Assembly: GCA_026770585.1 (NCBI GenBank)
Contig: MU646810.1
Coordinates: 167,261 to 180,510 of the forward strand
Direction: 5' to 3'
DNA: 13,250 nucleotides
Source of the DNA: Baffinella frigidus
Lineage: Eukaryota; Cryptophyceae; Cryptomonadales; Baffinellaceae
Shown here: positions 8,171 through 12,500 of the stretch, piece by piece
Layout: each line of letters begins with the position of its first letter
Position numbering within the stretch: position 1 is the stretch's first letter
Notes under the pieces: model-generated
Told to the model about the DNA's origin: nothing
Database searches by the model: none
Seen by the model: only the letters and a program-made list of their open reading frames with translations
Translations under genes and position numbers: made by a program

Positions 8171-9194
8171 GGTGTAGGGTGAGCACCCAGCCTCCCAAGT
8201 GCAGCATTGCGGCTGTCGTATGATTGCAGGCTTATGCGGTACTAATCTCATCTCGGACCACACCAGAATCTGTCCTGGTGAAAAGGCGTAAGATAGCATC
8301 ATTTGATGCCTGAAATAGCATATACACCCTTACCTTCCGCGTGGGGAGCCTAACATAGCGGGACAGGTTCTGTCTTGGCACGAAATTAAATCGTTCCGGG
8401 TTAAATCAACTTTCGGTACACCACCTCCAAGCTGCAGACAACTAGCGTGTGAAGCCGCCACGCGCACAATGTCTCGCCTGCGAGCAGTACTTTTGGTATT
8501 CTAGCATAGGTATTCTACCGCAGCATAGGTATTCTACTGTACCGTACGATACGGTATCTCTGGTCTGATGTGCGCCGCGCGCTATATTTTTGGTACTCTG
8601 CCGTAGCATAGGTATTCTAGAACGGTAGAATAGAATACTGCACAGTAGAATAGCTATGCTACGCAATCTTCTATCTCTTCTGAAGTGCACCTTGGCGATG
8701 CGCATGTAGTTGTTGGCCGCGACGCGGTGCAGCGGCGTGATGCCGATCGAGTCTGGCTTCTGGACCAGCGATCGGTCCTTCGTCACCAGCTGCACCAGCC
8801 ATTCACGGGGACGTCAGCTCGCCGGCAGCTCGAGGACGTTCCCCTGCACTCCGCCTGGAAGACCTCCCCCGTCTTTCCAAGGTTCCTGGCTCACGATCAG
8901 GGAGGGCAAAGGAGCGAGGGAGGATGCGAGGAAGCGCGGTAGGGAGTGGCCAGAGAACACGAAAGTCGCCAGCACCCAGCCCTTTTTTTCACGTCTCACG
9001 AACACACCTAGCCCTGGGCAAGTTCCACCGGTGCACAAGACCTTTCCCGGATGGCATGGACCGACCCGGGCGGAAACTAGAGGGAGTGGGGCGAAGAACG
9101 ACGGGAGCAAGGTGCGGGTTGGGGGGGGGGTGGCGTGCGGAGACGGCACCTCTTTGACTTTCTCGAAGTCGCCGCGCCGGCATGCCTCCTCCAT
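1826..9194 (-). CDS. Ankyrin-repeat protein, eight exons
   Basis: Joined exons (minus strand order): 9150-9194, 8691-8789, 7920-7999, 6932-7067, 5832-5912, 4959-5009, 2867-2917, 1826-2002. They give 239 residues with no internal stop. All junctions are phase 0 except exon 3/4 (phase 2). Residues 1-15 are a short leader (ACRRGDFEKVKE). From about residue 31 come ankyrin repeats of 33 residues: TPLHRVAANN, APLKKAAYNGHTD, IALHHCAEQGQ, PLHLSAWKGHAWCCK and TALHLAAEHGHP, then a diverged last one (TAPFLAKNEAR). GADV, GANV and GAYV turns fall at the expected spacing across splice junctions, which is the strongest evidence for the model. Ankyrin repeats bind proteins; there is no catalytic domain or membrane segment, so the partner is unknown. 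Introns are 360-2041 bp and mostly repeat-filled. An in-frame upstream ATG at 9300-9302 could add 36 basic residues. The 3' end is less certain than the rest. Confidence 0.85.
1849..1888. repeat. Palindrome inside exon 8 tail
   Basis: CGACTGTTCGCCAAGC (1849-1864) is followed after 8 bases by its exact reverse complement (1873-1888). A GCAGGCTTGGC motif is then repeated through ~1910. This is a local snap-back duplication lying where the protein loses ankyrin similarity. Confidence 0.85.
2003..2866. other. Ankyrin intron 7: dispersed repeat family with TCTAGCTCTGCCT-like ends
   Basis: This 864-bp intron has no telomere-like array. At 2040-2095 (inverted), 2123-2180 and 2190-2245 are three copies of a unit containing GGAGCCCA followed by a GGCAGAG(CTAG) end resembling the MITE-A terminus; another end is at 2640-2670. 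GTCGTGATCTGAATGTA (2123-2139) pairs with its complement at 2172-2188. Poly-C/poly-G tracts at about 2589 and 2622 can also pair. Nothing coding is seen in 2250-2580. Confidence 0.6.
2867..2917 (-). CDS. Ankyrin gene exon 7
   Basis: Seventeen codons (TALHLAAEHGHPFTIK region), phase 0 at both ends. The acceptor has a strong T tract (TTTTTTTGCAG, exon starts at 2917). The donor is AAG/gtgaac at 2866. It supplies the helix pair of ankyrin repeat 5, with the preceding loop coming from exon 6. Its 5' edge is copied three more times upstream in intron 6. Confidence 0.85.
2938..3490. repeat. Three copies of a MITE-C-like end joined to the 5' edge of exon 7
   Basis: Units at 2944-3008, 3113-3178 and 3386-3446 share ATGCTTGAATNGGGCAACGG followed by a CAGGGTAG and a GGTNTTGCTAGG segment. 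The latter resembles one terminus of the MITE-C elements at 4503 and 11078. At about 3078-3100, 3179-3203 and 3447-3470 the exon 7 start with its acceptor (plus strand TAGNGCCGNGCTCTGC) reappears without the rest of the exon. These are truncated decoy junctions. Confidence 0.75.
3595..3690. repeat. Short tandem duplications in ankyrin intron 6
   Basis: GTCAATTTTCA recurs at ~3599 and ~3629, and a 19-bp unit with CAATGGCTCCAAGAACGGGC is repeated head to tail at about 3647-3687. Frames running through it are products of the tandem and resemble no protein. Nearby, 3843-3869 forms a hairpin (AGTGCCCAGAACTTGGGACACT). Confidence 0.7.
3896..3980. repeat. Tandem repeat with GTTTCCC and AAGGTCGT motifs
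   Basis: CAAATTAATAGTTTCCC occurs at ~3901 and ~3941 and a third GTTTCCCAAGGTCGT at ~3966, directly before the telomere-like array. AAGGTCGT also occurs at 1723 and 5260, so it belongs to a dispersed repeat. Confidence 0.75.
3986..4146 (-). repeat. Interstitial telomere-like array, CCCTAAA on plus strand
   Basis: Degenerate heptamers at the left become nine or so perfect CCCTAAA units at about 4080-4146. It lies in ankyrin intron 6. It is the one intronic array whose orientation is reversed relative to the gene: the sense strand here reads TTTAGGG. Confidence 0.95.
4174..4315. mobile_element. MITE-A copy (non-autonomous inverted-repeat element)
   Basis: It starts CTAGCTCTGTCTCAGTC, continues with CACCAATTTGGTGAG and a TTGACGAATTTGTAC core, and ends near 4315 with a decayed GACCACTGAGCAG. 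It aligns along its length with the better preserved copies at 4794-4952 and 12368-12507. No coding capacity. Confidence 0.7.
4396..4413. repeat. 18-bp perfect palindrome next to poly-G
   Basis: CCCCCGGATATCCGGGGG, extended on the right by further G to about 4421. The surrounding 4320-4500 shows no gene and no other repeat that I recognise. Confidence 0.9.
4503..4663. mobile_element. MITE-C copy 1, near-perfect fold-back element
   Basis: Arms of ~65 bp pair around a ~20-base centre (GGGATCCTAGGACC): left arm from CATAGGCTAACGGC through GGTAGTTAGGC and GCATTGCCTAGGACC, right arm the reverse complement with few mismatches. A second copy lies in the HAD gene at 11078-11205, and its right end matches the left end of this copy, which defines the terminus. 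It sits in ankyrin intron 6, just upstream (plus strand) of duplicated exon 6 edges. Confidence 0.85.
4677..4778 (-). pseudogene. Two partial copies of ankyrin exon 6
   Basis: ACCTTGCGGGGCCCGCCGAC and the following bases to GGCGT occur at about 4683-4713 and 4721-4753. The second copy continues to CGACCAGCAG at ~4771. Both include the donor (AAG/gtccct on the minus strand). The true exon at 4959-5009 is separated from them by MITE-A. In the longer copy GCGTAC has become GCGCAC (Tyr to His). Confidence 0.8.
4794..4952. mobile_element. MITE-A copy with both termini
   Basis: Terminal inverted repeats CTAGCTCTGCCTCAGTC (4794-4810) and GACTGAGGCAGAG (4938-4950). The inside carries CACCAATATGGTGAG and the AAGTTGAC/GTCAACTT motif pair typical of the family. 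Exon 6 copies lie on its left and the functional exon 6 begins 7 bases to its right, so it interrupts a duplicated exon-intron junction. Confidence 0.8.
4959..5009 (-). CDS. Ankyrin gene exon 6
   Basis: Seventeen codons, ALLVAGAYVDAVGGPRK, phase 0 both ends, donor AAG/gtctct at 4957-4958. The acceptor (CAG at 5010-5012) is embedded in a telomere-like run reading CCATAAACCAG on the sense strand. It links the helix of repeat 4 (exon 5) to repeat 5 (exon 7) with the exact canonical spacing from GH to GA. Confidence 0.8.
5012..5107 (+). repeat. Telomere-like array flanked by 16-bp direct repeats
   Basis: TTTAGGG heptamers fill most of the interval. CGACTAGCAGAGCCTG occurs at 4997-5012 and again exactly at 5115-5130. 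The right copy is followed by CCCGAAGAGAG, so the sense strand there reads an apparent older acceptor (CTTCGGGCAG) before the copied exon 6 start. The array thus looks inserted at the acceptor with duplication of the junction. Confidence 0.9.
5185..5384. mobile_element. Fold-back element with 61-bp arms
   Basis: TAGAGCGTTTGCGGTAATTG and the following bases to ~5246 pair with 5324-5384 (ending CAATTACCGCAAACGCTCTA) with very few mismatches. The ~77-base loop contains poly-G. The outside left flank carries the ACGGATCGAA dispersed repeat. No ORF; probably a MITE-like or fold-back element in ankyrin intron 5. Confidence 0.85.
5450..5720. repeat. Poly-G, short telomere-like stretch and GTATGGGG tandem hairpins
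   Basis: A G-run at 5452-5463 precedes a few TTTAGGG-like heptamers (5466-5500). CAAGGCAT/ATGCCTTG (5554-5573) is a hairpin. A CACTGTATGGGG(A/G)GNCAT unit is then repeated three times to ~5645, with CCCCATA complements in between. 5646-5715 shows nothing I recognise. Confidence 0.7.
5722..5761 (-). pseudogene. Partial copy of the 3' half of ankyrin exon 5
   Basis: The 40 bases match 5832-5871 with one substitution (GCGTGG for GCATGG, a silent Ala codon change on the minus strand). The copy ends with its own donor (AAG/gtgccc at 5720-5721). It is separated from the true exon by a MITE-A internal segment at 5763-5829. Confidence 0.85.
5763..5829. mobile_element. MITE-A internal fragment
   Basis: ACTATTCTTAAGTTGACATG through GTCAACTTTGG aligns to the interior of the copy at 12368-12507 (ACTATTCTCAAGTTGACATG). 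Both termini are missing. It lies exactly between the two copies of the exon 5 edge. Confidence 0.8.
5832..5912 (-). CDS. Ankyrin gene exon 5
   Basis: Twenty-seven codons from ADVEAVSAENLKP to GHAWCCK, phase 0, donor AAG/gtctct at 5830-5831. The acceptor TAG (plus strand 5913-5915) is the end of a telomere-like run, sense CCCTAAACCTAG. It joins exon 4 so that the repeat 3 loop and repeat 4 helices have standard spacing, with Lys in place of the usual Gly before ADV. Confidence 0.85.
5913..6128 (+). repeat. Long telomere-like array abutting exon 5
   Basis: About 28 TTTAGGG units with TTTTAGGG and other variants. It occupies the 3' end of ankyrin intron 4 and supplies the apparent 3' splice site. 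The sense strand reads CCCTAAA and has almost no AG apart from variants. Confidence 0.95.
6117..6328 (-). pseudogene. Two copies of the 5' edge of exon 5 separated by telomere-like repeats
   Basis: A 58-bp segment at 6117-6174 recurs at 6271-6328. Each encodes on the minus strand a start like that of exon 5 (VKDVLGENLKP), then breaks off into CCTGGTTTAGGG. The outer copy has a conventional acceptor (CGCCCCGGCAG at ~6329-6339). Between the copies, 6175-6270 is a degenerate TTTAGGG/GGGTTGG array. These look like duplicated, truncated exon starts with the older acceptor preserved at the outside. Confidence 0.75.
6418..6470 (-). pseudogene. Diverged copy of the 3' edge of exon 4
   Basis: GTTCAAGTCGAGCATGGCCTC aligns with CTTGAAGTCGAGCATGACCTC of exon 4 and similarity continues weakly to ~6470. 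It is the most decayed of three copies (others 6693-6759 and the functional 6932-7067). The stretch 6471-6650 holds no gene that I can support. Confidence 0.5.
6655..6693. repeat. Hairpin beside the exon 4 copy
   Basis: GGTGTGTTACACC (6655-6667) pairs with GGTGTAACGCACC (6681-6693), 12 of 13 bases, with a short loop that is itself a GTTACACCC duplication. It ends exactly at the duplicated donor site. Confidence 0.75.
6693..6759 (-). pseudogene. Partial copy of the 3' half of ankyrin exon 4
   Basis: It encodes HCAEQGQLQSMEVMLDFK on the minus strand, identical in protein to exon 4 over this stretch, and ends in its own donor (AAG/gtgcgt). It has no first half, so it cannot be a complete exon. 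A MITE-A end (6768-6822, running GTCAACTT to GAGGCAGAGCTAG) follows and separates it from exon 4. Confidence 0.85.
6768..6822. mobile_element. MITE-A terminal fragment
   Basis: CATGTCAACTTGAGAATAGT followed by a TGAGGCAGAGCTAG terminus corresponds to one end of MITE-A in reverse orientation. The other end is absent. Confidence 0.75.
6932..7067 (-). CDS. Ankyrin gene exon 4
   Basis: 136 bp: one base completing a Gly codon with exon 3 (phase 2), then 45 codons with HTDMVVFLVMNGANVNQKDG, IALHHCAEQGQ and MEVMLDFK. Donor AAG/gtacgc (6930-6931). Acceptor CAG (7068-7070) lies at the end of a telomere-like run, sense CTAAACCAG. It covers most of repeats 2 and 3. Confidence 0.9.
7070..7217 (+). repeat. 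Telomere-like array abutting exon 4
   Basis: TTTAGGG units with TTGAGGG, TTCAGGG and TTTTAGG variants. Its left end forms the 3' splice site of ankyrin intron 3 on the minus strand. Confidence 0.95.
7218..7480. other. Ankyrin intron 3, middle part
   Basis: No gene is seen. CCGTGCTAGCACGG (7294-7307) is a perfect palindrome. An AGAGGGAGCGAGAT motif (7271) also occurs at 6616. At 7350-7382, AATCAGGAAGA followed by CATGGTCACATCGTGCC weakly resembles the 5' edge of exon 4 and may be another decayed copy. Confidence 0.4.
7490..7803. repeat. Direct and inverted duplications in ankyrin intron 3
   Basis: A ~55-bp unit at 7490-7543 (CCCTGCGCTGTTGTTTATTT) recurs diverged at 7687-7740 (CCCTGCGCTGTGGCGTTTGT). 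CACGGGAAAAGGAGGGCCAG at ~7551 recurs inverted at 7771-7790. TTTTTCCGTGGACCACGGAAAAA at 7781-7803 is a palindrome. The plus-strand frames here are by-products of these repeats. Confidence 0.7.
7920..7999 (-). CDS. Ankyrin gene exon 3
   Basis: 26 codons plus two bases: FLLTNGADVSALDKYKD and PLKKAAYN, ending GG/gtaacc (phase 2). Acceptor AAAAACAG (8000-8007) lies beside a telomere-like region. It supplies the end of repeat 1 and the first helix of repeat 2. Confidence 0.85.
8010..8182 (+). repeat. Telomere-like array with a homogenised GGGTTGA block
   Basis: TTTAGGG units, then six GGGTTGA heptamers in a row at ~8136-8172. The block of one variant indicates local expansion after mutation. It lies at the 3' end of ankyrin intron 2. 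Confidence 0.95.
8183..8680. repeat. Ankyrin intron 2: AGCATAGGTATTCTA repeat cluster
   Basis: AGCATAGGTATTCTA occurs at ~8503, 8522 and 8604, with reverse-complement-like TAGAATAGAATACT and AGTAGAATAGCTATGCTACG at 8626-8663. TACCGTA/TACGGTA (8540-8556) is a hairpin. The whole could fold back on itself. 8183-8480 shows no recognisable feature. Confidence 0.65.
8691..8789 (-). CDS. Ankyrin gene exon 2
   Basis: 99 bp, exactly one 33-residue repeat period, phase 0 both ends: LVTKDRSLVQKPDSIG, then TPLHRVAANNYMRIAK. Acceptor GGCTGGTGCAG (8790-8800), donor AAG/gtgcac (8689-8690). The helix-turn residues TPLH and the following loop match the first repeat of the protein. Confidence 0.9.
9150..9194 (-). 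CDS. Ankyrin gene exon 1 (start)
   Basis: ATG at 9192-9194 followed by EEACRRGDFEKVKE, donor GAG/gtgccg at 9148-9149. This start resembles the usual opening of ankyrin proteins, in which a first half-repeat leads into the next. Upstream the frame stays open to another ATG at 9300-9302, so an Arg-rich 36-residue extension is possible; I prefer the shorter start. Confidence 0.8.
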
Positions 9195-9431
9195 CCTTGC
9201 TGCCCGTTCCCGCTTCCCCGCCCTTCTGCCCCAAAAATGGCTCAAGCGACCAGAATTTCCTTGTTCGTGGGTTACGAACGCGGAGGTTGCGAACCTCCTC
9301 ATGTCCGTCGCATGTATGCGGTGATCTCGCTCCTCATCCTGCTAGCTGCAGCTCCCACGGCCGGCACATGAGCTCCTTCGCTTCTTCGTGGAGGGTGGCA
9401 AGGCGGGGACGTGGGATCCTCCCTGGCAGCG
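9195..9431. promoter_or_regulatory. Divergent promoter / 5' UTR region
   Basis: The 237 bp between the two start codons must carry both promoters. No clear TATA box is seen. Two adjacent hairpins lie near the middle: GTTCGT/ACGAAC (9263-9279) and GGAGGTT/AACCTCC (9282-9298). A short plus-strand open frame (9238-9371) ending in a hydrophobic stretch (MYAVISLLILLAAAP) is probably UTR rather than a gene. Confidence 0.55.
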
Positions 9432-9563
9432 ATGCGCGTCATTTTCCTCGACATAGATGGGGTGCTTCTGCCATTCGGGGAGGATGCTGCTGCGAACGTG
9501 GCGGGGGATTTCTCGCCTGATTCTCTCGACGCGCTGCGGGAGATCATCCGCAGTTCGGGCAAG
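9432..9563 (+). CDS. HAD gene exon 1
   Basis: 44 codons from ATG at 9432; the MRVIFLDIDGVLLPFG start carries HAD motif I as the first beta strand, so a start close to this is expected. It ends SSGK with donor AAG/gtacgg at 9564. Confidence 0.9.
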
Positions 9564-12500
9564 GTACGGAGCTAGATTTGAGGACATAGGGGCGACCCCT
9601 GATTCTCACATCCTGACCGAGGCGCCCGTCTTGTTCTGCAGCGTGCACACGCGACAAGGCTCGAAACAAGTTTCCGGACCGCTAACTGGTGGACTTATCT
9701 ACAAGGGTTGGGATGGGGGGCTCCCGCGTCCTGCCGAGCACACCCCTGAACCCTAAATCCTGAACCCTAAACCCTAAACCCTAACCCTAAACCCTAAACC
9801 CTAAACCCTAAACCCTGAACCCTGAGCCTCAAACCCTAAACCCTAAACCCTAAACCCTAAACCCTAAACCCTAAACCCTAAACCCTGAACCCTAAACCAT
9901 AAACCCTGAACCCAAAACCCTGAACCCTGAACCCTAAACCCTAAATCCTGAACCCTAAATCCTAAACCCTAAACCCTAAACCCTAAGCCCTAAACCCTAA
10001 ACCCTGAACCATAAACCCTGAACCCTGCATGGGCTGACACCAGCCGGCAGCCTCTTCTCCCCGCCCCACGACCTCCGGCCAACTGCCCTCACCGCCCCTC
10101 ATCCCGCGCCCTGACCCCCCCTCGCAGGACACACAGAGGTAGTACCTCTCGAAAATAGTTTCCTGACAGCTCTCTGGTGGACTTATCTAAAGGGGGTGAG
10201 ATAGAGGGCTCTCGCTGCCCTCACCGCCCCTCACCCCGCATTCTGATCCCCCTCCCAGGACACATCTTCCAGGGCATTATGTGAGCCACTTGGGATGGCT
10301 GGTGGCAGGACACAGAGGTGGTGCTCTACCACAGAGGTAGTGCTTATCTAAAGGCGTTGGGATAGAGGGCCTCCGCTGCCCTCGCCGCCCCGCATCCCGC
10401 GCCCTCATCCTCCTCATTCCCCCTCGCAGGACACAGAGGTGGTGCTCTCATCGACGTGGCGCTGCGCGGGGGGGGACGTCGCGGCCCTCGAGCAGTTCAC
10501 CCGGTGCGTCCGATGCACGACCGATGCCCATGTTTTGGTCAACACCGGGATCTTTTTCCCTCCCTCCCAGCGAGAGTCCCGCACGGCTGCTCCTCATGTT
10601 GGCATCAACAAAGCAACACCCCACCTCCTTCTCTCTTGAACCTCTCTCCCTGAATTAACTTGGCTGCTCGACATGACAGATTTTCGACGGGGTCGGACGA
10701 CCCTCTGGCGTAGCTGGCATCAAAAGGGCGGTTCTGGAGCACCATGTGCCCCGCGACGCAACCGCCCTTTGAAGGCTAGCTGGGCCAGCCACACAGCGGG
10801 TTACCAAGGGATTTTCGGGCTCTGAGAGCCCGAGTTTCCGTTACCTTATCCGTAAAAACCCCCCCTATGTCCCTACGAATTGCCTACCGTAGGGTCCTAG
10901 GTCGTATCGCTTAACTCGGTCGGCCTGGCAGATTTTCGACGGGGCCGGACGACCCTCTGGCGCAGCTGGCGTCGAAAGGGCGGTTCTGGAGCACGACGTG
11001 CCCCGCGACTCATCTTCACCGTCAGTGGGAGATCGCCAAGTGGCTCGAGGTGCATAGAGTTGTAGCTCTGCGGGTTGACGGTATTGCCTAGGACCTCCTA
11101 CCGTAGGCCGAGGGATCCTAGGACCGAAAAGTCTCGGCCTACGGTATGAGGTCCTAGGCAATGCCGTAGGCCTAAGTACCCCATTTTCAGGCCGTTAGCC
11201 TATGAGCATCTTCACCGCCAGTGGGAGATCGCCAGGTGGCTTGAGGTGCATAGCTCCCCCTTCGCGAAACCCTCAAGTCTTACCTCCAAACCCCAAACTC
11301 TAAACCCTGAACTCTTAACCCTGAACTCTTAACCCTGAACCCTTAACCCTAAACCCTAAACCCTGAACCCTGAACCCTGAACCCTGAACCCTGAACCCTA
11401 AACCCTAACCCTCAACCCCAAACCCTAAACCCTACACCCTACACCCTACACCCTACACCCTACACCCTACACCCTACACCCTAAACCCTAAACCCTGAAC
11501 CCTGAACCCTGAACCCTGAACCCTAAAACCTAAACCCTAAACCCTGAACCCTGAACCTTAAAACCTAAACCCTAAACCCTAAACCCGAAACCCGAAACCC
11601 GAAACCCGAAACCCGAAACCATAGAGTTCTAGCTCTCTGCCTCAGTCGGGTTGACTGGGGTCGTTTTCACACGAACAGTTGACGAATTTGAACCAGGAAA
11701 CAGGGGCATTAAATTCCGGTCTCCTGATTTTGAGGAGTCATTTTGAGGAGACCACAATGAAATCGGAGAGGTCCAGCAATTTCATCTCGGAAGATAACTG
11801 AATCAGTTCCTTTTCAAAAGGGGTTGAATAGGAGGAATTAGTTAGGGCAAAGTTGACTTTATTAGGCCTCCTTATTAAATGAACACGACAATTAGGGAAC
11901 TGATTCAGTTATCTGTCGAGATGAAATTCCTCCCACTCAAACCCCGTACCATCCCAGAAAACTGGCGCCGTGTTTATTCACCAGAAAGATTCAGCGGTGT
12001 ACACACGGATGGGTGATTCGCTCTACAAACGAGTGAAGCTCGCTCGCACACGCAGGAAGAGGGTGCGGATCGAAGCGTGCAAAACAAGAGTCTCAATCTG
12101 AAATCCTAAACCCTGAACCATAAACCCTGAGCACCAAACCCTAAACACTAATCATAAAACCCTATACCCCAAACCCTATACCCTACACGCACATAGCTCT
12201 CCCCCCTCCACGGATGGTTGACGCGCGTTACAAACGAAGTTCGCACATGCAGGAAGAGGGTGCGGAGAGGGGGGTGCGAGGCTGGGTCGCGCTGGACGAC
12301 GAGGTTGGTCCTCTGCCTCACTCGGGTTTGTACCAGAGCTTTCGCTTTGGAGGGCGGGTAACACCGTCTAGCTCTGCCTCACTCGGGTTCGCTCACTATT
12401 CTCAAGTTGACATGCTTGGTCTGTGGTACTAATCTGTCAACTTTGGGGCGGAAAAGACCCCGGGCGAGTCCGAATTGGTGAGACCGAATAGACTGAGGCA

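Noticed and set aside
8710-9324. Plus-strand open frame of 204 codons, the longest in the window
   Set aside because: It is antisense to ankyrin exons 1 and 2 and the GC-rich intron between them; the minus strand gives clear ankyrin sequence in phase.
9743-10029. CRISPR-like or satellite array
   Set aside because: The unit is a 7-bp telomere-type repeat without spacers, in a eukaryotic intron.
10932-11020. Alternative frame of HAD exon 3 beginning IFDGAGRPSG, with a 5-bp deletion assumed
   Set aside because: With the phase-2 junction from exon 2 the other frame is open through RQWEIAKWLE and joins exon 4 directly, so no frameshift is needed.
12214-12432. Plus-strand frame starting at 12214 taken as its own small gene
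   Set aside because: Its useful part (RGVRGWVALDDE) is HAD exon 4; the rest is intron and MITE-A. Similar HYSQVD peptides elsewhere are translations of MITE-A, not a protein family.
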